A stretch of DNA of 64,000 nucleotides, from positions 10,230,001-10,294,000 of the forward strand of contig NC_052616.1 of assembly GCF_016545825.1 (NCBI RefSeq). The letters run 5' to 3'. The position numbers and the translations under genes are program-made. The notes beneath the pieces are model-generated. The model was not told the origin of the DNA. It searched no databases and saw only the letters and a program-made list of their open reading frames with translations. The number at the start of each line of letters is the position of its first letter. The first letter of the stretch is position 1. Of this stretch, positions 47,551 to 60,200 are shown piece after piece. Origin of the DNA: Eucalyptus grandis (lineage: Eukaryota; Streptophyta; Magnoliopsida; Myrtales; Myrtaceae).

Positions 47551-48650
47551 GGGTGCATGGTAATGTTTACATTCTTTTTTTGTTAGGAGAATATAAATAA
47601 AAAAAAAAAGTATTTACATTCCGGGAATAGTTTTGAACAAAGAACGCGTTTGGTAACGTTTGTTTCGGAATAAAAAATGAATAGAAACACGTTTGAGTAA
47701 ATTTTATTCTTTTTTGTTTCTTTTAATTTTTTAATATTTTTATTTTATTTTCCATTTTTTCATTTCTTTTTTTTTTTCTTCTTTCGGCCGCGCCGGCCCC
47801 GCGAGGCGAGCGGGCTCGCCCAGATCCGATGAGGCCGAGTGTCGCGGCCCTCGGCGAGGCTCGGCCTCGCCGGATCTGGGCGAGCTCGAGCCGCCTAGCC
47901 ATGGCGAGGCTCGGCCTCGCCGGATCCGAAGCGAGCCCGAGCTCGCCCGGCCAAGGCGAGGCTCGGCGTCGTCGACGCGGGCAAGGCCGAGCCTCGCCGC
48001 CCGCAGTTAGAGCCGAGCACCCGCACTCCGCTACGCCGACCGAGATCTCGCCCGCCGCTACTCCTCGCGACGCCACCACTCGTCGCCACTTCGCTTGCAA
48101 ATCCGTGCCCCCGCGGCGGCCTCCTCCGCAAACGCTACCGTCGCGCCACCCCGAAGTCCGTAGCTCGACGCCATCCCGATCTCACCACGCCATTCGCGAC
48201 GCCGTCCGCGTCTTGCCCACGTCGCCCGTGTTGATCCCGAAGCCTCTAGTGCCGCGGCTGCCGCACCGTCCTTGGAGCCCTCGCCGGAACCATAGCCGGA
48301 GATCTCCCCTCGAGCGAGGCCGAGCCTCGCCTTGGCAGGCGAGGCTCGGCCCACCGGGGCTTGGCCGGGCCATGGCCGAGGCCGGCGACCGCCAAAGAAA
48401 AAAAGAAGAAGAAAAGAAGAAGAAAAGAGAAAGAGAGAAGAAGATAAGCGTTTCTTTAAAATTGTTTATGGAACAAGAAACAACTTTTTTGTTTCTCATT
48501 TCTGTTCTTTTTGTGTTCAGGAACAAAAAAAAAAAAAGAACAGAAACGCAACCAAATGCGTTTACATTCTTTTTTTTTTCGAGAACAAAAAAACAAAAAA
48601 GTGTTGAAACGAGAAACGAGAAACGTTTCCATGCGCAGCCCTATGTACAA
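47551..48650. mobile_element. long-TIR element of the 'ggtaacg / gggaacaa' family, copy 4
   Basis: Left 'gggtgcatggtaatgtttac' pairs with the right end (minus strand 'gggctgcgcatggaaacg'). Arms hold 'ttcaggaacaaaaa' and 'cattccgggaatag' words, and the core (47785-48390) is GC-rich with 'gcgaggctcggcctcgcc'. Frames across the core are composition artefacts. Confidence 0.55.
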
Positions 48651-48689
48651 CTGAGATACTAAGGACGCGTTACTAATTTTAGTCAAGAA

Positions 48690-49525
48690 ACTAGGCTTGC
48701 CGCAAACAAAAATTTTGATTCTGGAATTTTCTAATTTTTTTTCAGAAAAATTTTGACTCTCAAGAAAATTCTGGTGTCAACAAACTTTATAATGAAGTTA
48801 ATAAAAACTTTATTTTTATGATACAGTTAAGGAATAAGTTAATGTTGTAAGTAAAAAATCAAGTAATTTTCCTCAAACCATTTAATGCAGAGTTTAATTG
48901 AGAGCTGACACAATAGGTTATAAGAAAAAACCAAATGAGATTTATTTATTTAAAAAAAAAAAAAAAGAGGATAAACGGCGACGTGAACTGCGCAGTTCAT
49001 AATCACACTAGATTATATGCGATTCTAGCAAATTTTGGCGATGTACCAACTTCACAAACGTGAACTCTGCGTTGATGGACTCCTCTTATGTTGAACCCGA
49101 TCGACTTGGTTCTCATAGGACGATCGTTGACCCTGTGGCTCAAATAAAACAGTCCTGGGCCAATTGGCTTCGATACTGACTATTAAGTTTTTTCTATTTC
49201 TTTTTTTTTTTTGGGGGGGTGGTCTGTCAATACCTACTATTGAGTTATTTTGCGCAACTTTGGCATAAATCTTTAGCATTCAGTGCGCTGATACAATCGG
49301 CGAGAGCTCTGAAGAACGGTAGCTCGACATTGACGCGAGCTCCTAAGAAGATGTGCTGTATTCTGGTTTGTTTATATAATAGCGACTCTATGTACAAGTG
49401 ACCCGGGTATATCAATTCTCTCAGCGAGAGGAGTTATCGACAAGTCAATGCTAGATTTATAATTTGATTTTCATCTAAAACAAAAACTAGGCAAACCGAG
49501 AGATATCTTTTCTTATGAGCTACAT
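48690..49525. other. gene-free AT-rich interval
   Basis: No supported feature. Confidence 0.45.
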
Positions 49526-49535
49526 ATTTATTGAG

Positions 49536-50590
49536 GGGAGAATTACCAAAAAGTCCTAAACCTATTGCAATTGTGCCAATTTAGTCATAAAATTTTTTTG
49601 GCCAACTTAGTCCTAAACCTTTTACAATTGTGCCAATTCGGTCCATCCGGCCAAAATTGGCCACCGGCTGAACAATTTTTTAATAATTTTTTTATTTTTT
49701 AAACTTTTTTTAATTTTTTTTTCTTCCTATCTTCTTCTTCCTCGGCGCCGGCCGGCCGGCCGGGCCAGGGCCGAGGCGAGGTCGGCCTCGCCGGCCCACC
49801 GGCGAAGGCGAGCCTCGCCCGGCCGACGGTGAGGGCCGTTGCCCGGCCGTGGCGAGGTCGAGCCTCACCAGATCGGCGACGGTGGCCTCGCCATCGGCGG
49901 GCGAGGCTCGCCATCGCGGGCGAGGCTCGCCTTCGCCGGTGGGCTGGTGGGCGAGCCTCGCCCGCCGACGGCAAGGCGCGCGTCGCCCGACCAAGGCGAG
50001 GCTCGGCCTCGCCCGCCCATGGCGAGGTCGAGCCTCGCCGGATCTGGCGACGGGCGGCCTCGCCGGTGGCGGCGAGGCCGCCGTGGCCGGGCGAGGCTCG
50101 CCCCGGCCAGCGCGAAGGCGAGCCTCGCCCGGCCGACGGAGAGCCACCGTCGCCGAGATCTAGCGAGGCTCGACCTTGCCATGGTTGGGCGAGGCCGAGC
50201 CTCGCTTGGCCGGGCGACGGCGGCCTCGCCGTCGCGGGCGAGGCTCGCCCGCCGGTGGCGGCGGGGCGAGCCTCGCCGGTGGCCGGCGAGGCCGACCTCA
50301 CCGCTCGCCCTCGCCTCGGCCGGTCGGGCGCCGGCGGAGGAAGAAGAAGATAGGAAGTAAAAAAAAAAAAAAAATTAATTTTTTTAAAAATCGAAAAAAT
50401 AAAAAAAAAATTATTAAAAAATCGTTCGCCGGCCGGCCGGCGTCCATGTCAACGCCGGCCGGCCAATTTTGGCCGGATGGACTGAATTGACACAATTGTA
50501 AAAGGTTTAGGACTAAATTGGCCAAAAAAAAAAGTTTAGGACTGAATTGGCACAATTACAATAGGTTTATGACTTTTTGGTAATTCTCCC
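49536..50590. mobile_element. Mutator-like element, 'gggagaattacc' family, copy C
   Basis: Perfect ends GGGAGAATTACC...GGTAATTCTCCC with inverted repeats of about 130 bp and a perfect 10-bp target duplication 'atttattgag' (49526-49535 and 50591-50600). The core 49740-50340 is very GC-rich, made of 'gcgaggctcgcc' and 'ggcgaggccgacctcgcc' type palindromes. Frames of 100-200 codons on both strands in the core are not genes. Youngest-looking of the three copies. Confidence 0.9.
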
Positions 50591-50947
50591 ATTTATTGAG
50601 AATTGATCAATCCCAAAGTTTCGATTACATAGTGTAAAAATAGCCAATGTATTAAAAATTGTCAAATTTTCCTAATAAATTTCTTAACAGGTGCTCTTAA
50701 GATGCTAATTAATAAATTTAGAGTTTATAAATAAGATAGTGTCAGCAAGTGTCTTTATATTGTATTATTTAAGGATTAAGGTATTAATTGAACTAAACCG
50801 AGATATGTGAATATATTGGGTTGTTTAACAAATGCTCCCATTGATGTGCAATAAAATAAAATAAATAAATAAACTAATGCTCCTAGAGAATGATCCCTTG
50901 AGAAAGGAACTTTCAAAAAGTGACTGATCATAACTACTTTCAATTTT

Positions 50948-51346
50948 GGGTTAATACCCTGAAAAATTTCAAATTAATACACATGTGACAAATTTGTCCA
51001 AAACTATTTTTTTGATCATAAAAAATCTCAAATTGGTATACCTTTGACAAATTTATCCCAAACTAGTATACTCGTGACAAATTTACCTTATGTTATTTTC
51101 GTTAAATTTTACTGTTAAATTATTAAGTTAAATGACACGTGACAGTTGGTTGGTATATCAATTTGGAATTTTATGCTTCGTTTGTCACAGTCTACAATTT
51201 TTGTGATTTTTGGTGATATTAATCCAATTTAGCGGAGGGTATATTTGTCACAAATTTACCAGTTTAAGATTTTTTGCGGTTGAATAAATTAGTTTTGGTA
51301 AATTTGTCACAGGTGTATCGTTTTGGATTTTTCAGGGTATTAACCC
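50948..51346. mobile_element. Mutator-like miniature element with 9-bp target duplication
   Basis: Ends GGGTTAATACCCTGAAAAAT and its inverse, arms with repeated 'gtgacaaattt' units, 399 bp, flanked by perfect 9-bp repeats 'ttcaatttt' (50939-50947 and 51347-51355). Non-coding. The termini differ from the 'gggagaattacc' family. Confidence 0.87.
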
Positions 51347-51539
51347 TTCAATTTTTTCATAACTCTTGTAAAAAAATGTCCAAACATACAATATAAAGTA
51401 ACTTCCATGAGTTGGTAATTTTTACTCCTTGACGAACATGTCTTGTGCTATTGAGGTGAGGGCAGAAACATTCACATTAGTTCGCAATGATGATGAAAAG
51501 AAAAAGTTAATTTCTAGAAAATAAAATTGTAATTGAAGC

Positions 51540-52045
51540 TGGGTACTAAATTGTAATTGAAGCTGATTGGCAACCAGCTAGATGAGGGTTGGCAACCTCG
51601 CCGGAGTGTCATTGGCCCTTGGCGAGGCTGCGCCTCATCAGCTGAGCCTTGACTAGGCAAGGTTGAGCCTCACTCTACTAGGCAAGGCTTGCTAGTGGCT
51701 GGGGTAGGCCCGGGCGAGACTCGCCTAGCCACCGATTACAGTGGGTAGACGGCGATAGCGCTAGCGGTAGCAGTTGAAGAAGAAGAGAGAGGGAAGAAGA
51801 ACAAGAAGAAATAAGAGAAAAGGGAAAAAAAAATAGGTTGGCTTGATTCCATAATTATTCTTAGGAATAAAGAATCAACTTTTTTTTTTTATTTCTCAAT
51901 CTGTTCCAAATTTACGTCTGGGAACAAAAAATAGAAATTTGTTTCCGAATTTTTTTTTTTTACTAAGCAGATTTTTGTTCCAAATCTGCTTTCAAGAACA
52001 AAAGAATAAAATTTTTTACTGGTTGGCAATCGGCCAAACAGAGCC
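51540..52045. mobile_element. partial long-TIR element of the 'gggaacaa' family, copy 5
   Basis: GC-richer stretch with 'gaggctgcgcctcatc' words (51590-51760) followed by a right arm with 'gttccaaatctgctttcaag' and 'ggccaaacagagcct'. The left arm is not recognisable, so it is truncated or strongly diverged. Confidence 0.4.
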
Positions 52046-52960
52046 TGAGTGCCTTTCCTTCAATTATTGGTAATAACCAATAACAATCATAAACACTTAC
52101 ACACACATAAATGTGGTAATCCGCGTCATTTAAATTTTAATTAAAATGGAAATGTGGTCTACCTTCCCCATCTTTTTAGAAGACAGGGCTGGGCCGTACC
52201 TTGGTTGTGCTGGAAGTGCCATGACTTGTATTTTTGCTAATATTTATTATAATATCACGATACCTGACAAAGTTGGATTAAGTGAATGTGAGATTAATAT
52301 GATATTTTAATGTTCGTATTACTCTAGCATTTGAGTAAAGTAAACGCGATACTAACTGAAAAGTAAGTGTATAATTTATCATTATCATTTTCTAGTCGTT
52401 GATGCCCAGGAGCATATAATTTATTATTTATTTTGTGCTTAAAAGCAAAAGGTGATCAGTGTAAATTCATTTGCCCATCTGCAAAAGTCATTTGTGGTGG
52501 GCCAAGGCATAGATAAATGTATGAAAAAGCGCCTCAAGGATATTTATTTAACACTTATTAAAGAAACTTTATAAATCTCGCCCGAGATGGGTTTTAGTGG
52601 GTCCGTTATGAACCATTTTCAACCCATTTAATAAGCACGCTCTGGTCCTTCGCCAATCTCTTCTTTCTTTTCGATTTCGTGACTCGTGGCCTTCTCCCTT
52701 TGATTGCTCTACTTCCGCCATCATTAGGTTTTCCTCAATCTCTAGCTCGCGACAATTGCACTTTTGAGGACACCCAAATTTTCACTACCATCTTCACACC
52801 CGTGTCATAACTTGAACCCCAGACTCCCTCACTAAACTCAACGAGTCGGCTCATGAAGTAGCTCATTTTTCAAAGGCAACAATTTATGGAAAAGAGTTAA
52901 TAAGAATGGATTTTGGCTTGGGCTAAATTTGGGTCAAATGTAAGTTGAGTATAAATCACT
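52046..52960. other. gene-free interval sharing blocks with 27.7-29.2 kb
   Basis: 'gtgtaaattcatttgcccat' (52459) resembles 'gtgtaaaattcactcggcca' (29104) and 'gttaaattcatttacccatc' (54083). 'ttattaaagaaactttataa' (52555) resembles 'ttactaaagaaattttataa' (28035). No gene. Confidence 0.5.
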
Positions 52961-53722
52961 AAGGGCGCTATTGATAACGCTTTTGTTTTCGGGAACAATT
53001 TTTGATAAGAAATTATTCTATTCCTTAAACAATTTCTAAGTATTTTAAGCCGTTTGGTAACTATCCAAAATTTCAATTCCTTGAATAGAATTGCGTTTGG
53101 TATCGTCCTCAAAATTTCTACTTCAAATAATTTTTTTTCCTTTCTTTCTCCCCTTCTTCTTCAAGGTGGCTGATTGTTGGCCTTGGGATTTTGCGCGATT
53201 GACTAGACGAGGGTGGCGACCTCATCGAAGTGTCACCACCGAGCTTTGGCCGGGAGAGCTCGATCTTGCCGAGTTGAGCGAGGTTGAGCCTCGCTCAACC
53301 ATGGTTGGGCCGAGCCTCTTTGATGGTCGGGCAAGCTTTCGGCGAGCTCTCGAATCTCGCCCTAACCTGGCGAGCCTTCGACGAGCTCACCGGACCGGTT
53401 GTCAGTGACTCGGCGGATAGCGATGGACGGCAACGGCGGTGGCGGGTGGCGGCGAGTGAGTTGAAAAAAAGAAGAAAGAGGAAAAAGAAAAGAAAAGAAA
53501 AGAGAAAATATGTGCTTGATTCTAGAATTGTTCTTGGGAATAAATAATCAATTTTTTTTACTTCTTAATTTTGTTCCAAATCTACTTCCGAGAACAAAAA
53601 AAATAGAAATTTATTATCGGGAACAAAATTTTTACCGAACGTATTTCTATTCAAAATCTACTTCCGAAAATAAAAGAATATAAATTTTCACTTTGTTGGG
53701 CAAGTTAACAAACATACCATAA
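52961..53722. mobile_element. long-TIR element of the 'ggtaacg / gggaacaa' family, copy 6
   Basis: Left 'agggcgctattgataacg' pairs with the right end (minus strand 'atggtatgtttgttaact'). Arms with 'tcgggaacaa' words, GC-richer centre 53160-53460 with 'gagcctcgctcaacc'. No transposase; ends approximate. Confidence 0.5.
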
Positions 53723-54136
53723 GTTTGCATTGAATATAAATAGATCTATTTGGATCGGACAATATTTGACTTGATCTGACCCACCTGTTATGAAAAGATT
53801 GGTAATTAGTCCAATAGGTTGGGATCGATGGGCAATTTTACCCGGCAATAGACAAAGAATTTAATTGCGCTCTATTTTTTTTTCTTTTGGAAAAGTCAAT
53901 ATAGAGTTTCATTTGGTTCTGATTACATTTCATTTGACATTTCACCTGACCCTCACCTGCATCCAGAACAAAGCTTGACAAGGGGGTGGACAGGCCAGCT
54001 AGGTGATGCATTCGTTCGTATTCACCCTTAGTGCAAGGAAGTTGGCAGATGACGTTCGGCTTAAAAGCAAATGAAGATACGAGTTAAATTCATTTACCCA
54101 TCCGCAAAGGTCACCTGTGGGGGGCCCGAAAGTGCT

Positions 54137-54236
54137 NNNNNNNNNNNNNNNNNNNNNNNNNNNNNNNNNNNNNNNNNNNNNNNNNNNNNNNNNNNNNNNN
54201 NNNNNNNNNNNNNNNNNNNNNNNNNNNNNNNNNNNN
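54137..54236. other. assembly gap of 100 N
   Basis: Exactly 100 N, the conventional placeholder for a gap of unknown size. It starts 55 bp beyond the predicted stop codon of the minus-strand gene at 54291, so its 3' UTR is probably cut. Confidence 0.99.
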
Positions 54237-54290
54237 GAAGCACAAAGCCGGAACCTTTATACATAGTTTTCAATTTGGTGAATCTTCTAT

Positions 54291-57200
54291 CTACTGTACA
54301 TTTTTTAACTCAAGTGCGATATCTGTCATATGTAAGGAATTTCGAAAATCCATCTCATTAAGCAGTATAGAGTTTTGCCTATGACAAGTGCCAAAGTTTC
54401 CTAATGGGCAACTTTGATTTCACCAAGGAAAAAAATGTGAGTTCATAATCACATAAGAACTTGCAACAAATGTAGAGACAAGGCAACTAGCAAACACTCT
54501 TAGCAAGCTGAATATGCATCCAAGCAAAATCTGACCTGTTATGCCCAATTGTACTCCCCTTTGCCCCCTTCTGATGCATCTGGCCATTTTTTTCTTCTGA
54601 AAGAGTACTAATGAATACATGTTTCAGTGCATCACAATCAGAATCAGGTAATGATCGTAGATCATGCAAAACATGAAGAGAAGGGAATCTCGCTCCTTAA
54701 CAGAAAAGGAGAAGATGATATAAATAACAGAGATGATTTTTAATTGTGATCAGTCTATATTTGGTCAATGAAGAAAGTGTAACTACATATAAAAACAATG
54801 AACTAACTCTTGGCATCTGCAAGTTACAGAATTTGTGGAAATCATCCCACGATCATAAACATCCCATGAATTTGTGTCTGTAAAGCTCCGAATCACATTG
54901 TGTTAAAATATCAGTTTGGTGAGTACGGAGCATCCCCTAGTTACATAAATTTGCAGAGCAGCTGAATGATAGGATTGATGGGAATATAAACAATCAGGGA
55001 GAAAATTTTGACAATCAATTGACAGTTCAAGACTTTAGGAGAGGAGCTAAGGCAAATTACCTCCAAAGAATAAATCAACAGGAAAAAAACAGCTATATAT
55101 AGAACACCAGCTAACAAATCAAATTGAACTCTATTCCAGGGTACCTTTTACAGCAGATTTAACGGTGGTAACATTATGCTGCTGCTTTTGCATATATAAT
55201 TTGTGAGGAGAACTCAAGCTGTTTCCACTTGCATTTAGATTCAGTTCCCTCAAAGATTCATGGTTTGCTTCACGATTGCCAACTTCAACCAGATGACCAG
55301 GAAATTCCATCATCTCCCCAGGGCTTACTTCTTCAGCTTTGTTCAGGAACCTACTATCTAGAAGTTTCCAGCTCGTATCATACAAGAAAACCTGGTAAAC
55401 GCCCCAAAAAGGTTTCAATGACCTGAGCCATGTTTATCCTGATAAAATTTTTTTTACTAATCTGTAGAGAAAGTTATACACCATGAAGAAGAAAACTAAC
55501 TAATTAAGGAAGGAAGACCTGAAATATGATTCAGCAACAAGATAGCTGGTATTATCTAAGGCTAATGATCAGTAGAGATGTAGAATGTAGAGCTTGACCT
55601 GCCTAGTGATAGATCCACTGCTTGTACAACACAAGAAGCCATCATGATATTTCTTTGACTTTTGAGTTAATTGTGTTGTATACAAGACATGCCAATCTAT
55701 ATCAAAAGGAACACCACGTCAACTGCAGTGCTAAGACAACAATAACAAACTTATGAATGTAACTACAGAAAGAATATAGAGACCAGTTTTCTGAGGGAAA
55801 GTCTGGAAATATGCTAGGAAGCTCCAATGTTCTTCAAGAGAAGCGATTTAAATATGTGAACATAATACTGCTGTGACTGAGAAGATTCAATATCCAAAGC
55901 ATCAAATTTGAGTAAACATTTTTTTAATGGATGCCACATGTAGTGTAACAACATGCAGAAATTATACACCCAGAGAAAATCAAGAACAGATTCACAATCT
56001 AGGAGATACATCAAGAGAAAGACACGGCCTGGCATGGGCATAGATGAGTCAGTAAAAGTCCAAACTCACCTGTCGTACTTGATGTCCTTGAGTTCGGACT
56101 TGCCTGCAATATGCCATACCTGTTCATTTCATTCTTCTTGAATTCTGAAAAAAAAAAAAAAAAAACAAAAGAACGCACGTGCTAAGTTTTGTACCCAGCA
56201 TTTACTTGCAATTAAGAGAATTAGATTATGTAGGAATTCATCGCCAACCTCTAATAATCTTCTGTGATGGGCTTAGGCTGAGCGTCTGCTGTTTATGCTT
56301 CTCTACTATGGTCTTCTCATCTCCTTGAAAAGAAAGCCAAGTCAATTATACGATAATACAGGTAGATGATGGGCACAAATTTGCAAACGTACAAGCATGA
56401 GTCATCGATTTTCAAAACAACGGAGACACGAGCATTAAGAAAGACAAACACATAAGAACAGACAATACCGGCACAATCAGATACATTGACGAACTTGTTT
56501 CTGTGAAGCAGATTTGTTCGCTTAGGAACTTTATTTTCTCGGCTGCAAGCATAAGTATCATCGAGAGGCTTTTGCCCTCCTTCAGGCTCTCCAACATCAA
56601 CCAAATAAGCATTGAACGTCAGCGTCTCACTGGAGCGAACAACTTCGTCATTCTTCAAGATCCTGCATTCCAACAGCTGGTCGCTGCCGTCATACAGCAT
56701 TACCTGTCAAACAATCCCATCATCAATCAGGGCATGGCCTAATCCACTCAGAACAAGCTCAATCGCGGGAAACACAACAACCGAAACCACAGAACAGAAC
56801 AGTCCGCGAGGACAGTCGAAATCGAAATCCTTAGCAACATCGAGCCGTTACTATCTAGCCTGATCAAGCGAGCTGAATTCAGGGAATCGATCGCCACTGC
56901 AGTTTCGACATGGACCTCTAGCCGATCAGAACCGAATCACGTCCCAGCCCAATCGGAGGTAACTAAATTCGCCGATCGAGTTGAGCTGTGTTGGAACCAA
57001 AAGGATTTGGAGGGAGAGAGTACACACACAGAGAGATTATATTACACAATATGCCTTTGTAAAGGCTTAAAAGAGTACACACACTAACTTTGCTAAGCTT
57101 AAAACTCTCTCTAAAATCTCACTCTCTCACACACTAAGTAAACTAACATAACCCTATATTTATAAGCGTCTTCACCAGCATTATCTTCAACATGCAAGAG

Positions 57201-60200
57201 TTGAAGTTGAACTTTCTTCTTGGCCAAGGAGGCAACAATTGTGGGCTGAAACTTTTCCTTCAAGTTCAAGTTTACCAAGTTGACGCTTTCTTCCTACTCT
57301 TGAAGACTTCAGCAACAAGTACCACTTGTAGCTTCTTCAAGAATTCTCTCCTTTTAGCTTCTTCAAGAATTCTCTCCTTTGGCTTTTTATAAACCAACTA
57401 ACTCTTGCTTTCACACACTTAGCCAAAAACAATTAAAAGACAAATAAGCTAATCAAAACACAAAAAACAATTTTACTATTTTCTAACAGCCTCCCTTAAA
57501 ATTGATTTTGAAAAACAACGACACCAAGCATTGTCTTCAATTTCTCGAATAAATTCGCCTTCAATGGTTTTGTCAAAATATCTGCAATCTGGTCTTCGGA
57601 TTTACAGAAATCAAGTTCAATTTCACCTTCTTTAATCAGCTCACGAATATAATGATACTTGATGTCAATATGTTTGCTCCTGCCATGAAATACAGGATTC
57701 TTGGCTAATGCAATCGCTGACTTGTTATCACACATCAATTTAGTATGACCTTTTTGTTCATGCATAAGCTCAAAAAGCATCCTTCGAAGCCACATCGCCT
57801 AACATGCTGCTGAAGATACTGCAATGTATTATGCTTCAGCTGTTGAGAGTGCAATAACTTATTGTTTCTTTGATGACCAAGAAATTATTCCTGATCCAAG
57901 AAAGAACGCATATCCGGAAGTGTTCTTCTGTGTTTCAATATCACCTGCCCAATCACTTTGTCTCGTATACCCCACTAAACCGAAGTTGTCGGTGTAAGAA
58001 TATAAAATTCCATGATCGCGAGTTCCACTGACATACCTTAAAATTCTTTTTGCTGCTTGCAAATGTGATTGGTATGGTTTCTCCATAAACCGACTAATAA
58101 TTCCCACGCCATAAGTTATATCTGGCCTAGTGGTAGCCAAATATCTTAAGCGCCAACGATACTTTTAAAATAAGTGGGATTTACCAATTCACCGGTTCCT
58201 TCTTTCTTCAACTCCAACCTTTCTGCTACGGGAGTTCGAATTGATTTGAGCATTTCCATATTGAATTGCTTCAAGATATCATTAGCATACTTCTGCTGTG
58301 AAACAAAATGCCTTCATTTGTTTGCTTCACTTCAAGGCCCAGAAAATAGGACATTAATCCCAAATCTGTCATCTCAAATTGACTTGTCATGGCCTCCACG
58401 AATTCAGCAAACATCTTCTCATAGCTTCTGTAAATATCAAATCATCAACATAAAGGCAAACAATTATAATATTGCCGTTAGTATTTGATTTGATATACAA
58501 TGTATGCTCATAAGGGCACTTTTGAAAGCCATGCTCCAACAGGTAAGTATCAATCCTCGTGTACCAAGCTCGAGGTGCCTGTTTTAGCCCATACAACGCT
58601 TTCTTCAATTTATAAACTTGATTTTCACGCCCTTTCTTCACATAACCTTGTGGTTGCTCCACATATAGTTCCTCATCAAGAAAACCATTGAGGAATGCCG
58701 ATTTCACATCCATTTGATGGATTTTCCAACGGTTTTGAGCTGCAAGTGCCAAGATCATTCGAATGGTATCCATTCGAGCCACCGGTGCAAATACTTCAAA
58801 ATAATCAATACCTGGCTTTTTGCTTGTAGCCTTTCACCACCGATCGGCTTTGTAACGGTCCACCCGACCGTTGGGTTTGCACTTCGTTTTGTACACCCAC
58901 TTGACACCTATAGGCTTCTTACTGGTGGTAAAGAAGTTAGCACCCACGTGTCATTCTTTTCAATGGAGTGGATTTCTTCATCCATTGCTTGATTCCACTT
59001 CTCATCTGCTGTTGCATCATCATAGGATATGGGGTCACATTCGGTAAATAAACAAAAGTTTACCATTGTTTCATCAGTGATTTCATCACCGTCATTATGA
59101 TCAACTCTTGTGACCACATAATCCTTGAATTTTACTAGCGTCTTCTGCGGTCGTTGTGAACGACGAATCAATGGTTCTGCAGTCGTTGCTGGTGAGGAGG
59201 ATGAACTACCAGGTGAAAGTGATGGATTGAAGATTCTTCGGTCTCCCTCACCAATGGTTCATCTTCCATAGGAATGCCTTTCCGGTCAGCCTTTTGATTC
59301 AGTCCCGGGCTTCATCTTCAAAAATTGGACATCCCGCTAATAATTACCTTCTCGTGATAGGATTATATAGCTTATAACCCTTAGTCACATAACTATATCC
59401 AATGAAAATGCACTTCTCGCTTTTATCATCCAACTTTTTCTTCGTTCGTCCGGTATATGGGGATATGCTACGCACCCAAATACCCGTAGGAACGAAACAT
59501 CTGGCTTGTTGCCGCTCCAAGCCTCTTCTGGAGTTCTTCCAAGAACACTCCTTGTTGGACACATTCAACACAAATACAGCACAAGCAACAGCTTCTGCCC
59601 AAAACTTCTTCGGTAATGCTTTAGCCTTTAGCATACTTCTTGCCATTTCAAAAATTGTTCTATTCTTTCTTTCTGCTATACCGTTTTTGCTGAGGAGTAT
59701 AGCTAGCGAGTCAATTGACGTTTCACTCCATGAATTTTACAATAATTGTCAAATTCATTGGAAGTAAACTCTCCTCTGTCCGATCTCAATGTCTTTAAAT
59801 TAAAGCCACTCTGTTTCTCAACATAGACTTTGAATTCTTTAAATTTGCCAAAAGCTTGATTTTTCTCTCAAAAAAATAAGTCCATGTTTTTCTAGTAAAA
59901 TCATCGAAAAAATTAGCGTGTACCTTTTTTGTCCAAATGATTCCACCTCAACAGGGCCACAGATATCTATATGTACCAACTCCAGAGGTTGCTTGGCTCT
60001 TCTAGCTCTCCCAATTGGAAAAGATTTCCAATGTTGCTTTCCAACGAGACATCCTTCACATGAGCGGTCTGGAGCGTTGATCAAGGGCATGCCGGTCACC
60101 ATCTTTTTCTGGACTAGTAATTTAAGTCCACGAAAATTTAGATGACCGAACCGAAGATGCCATAGCCACTTGCTATCTTTTATCATTGCTTGGAAACTCA

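Noticed and set aside
49699..50360. Overlapping frames of 100-200 codons in five frames
   Set aside because: Same cause: GC-rich core of the Mutator-like element copy C.
54770..54840. Acceptor at 'aacttgcag' giving a short terminal exon (DAKS, stop) for the ZGRF1_N gene
   Set aside because: Phase fits, but the longer route through 54536-54695 and 54291-54378 keeps 80 more well-behaved codons; it could still be an alternative end.
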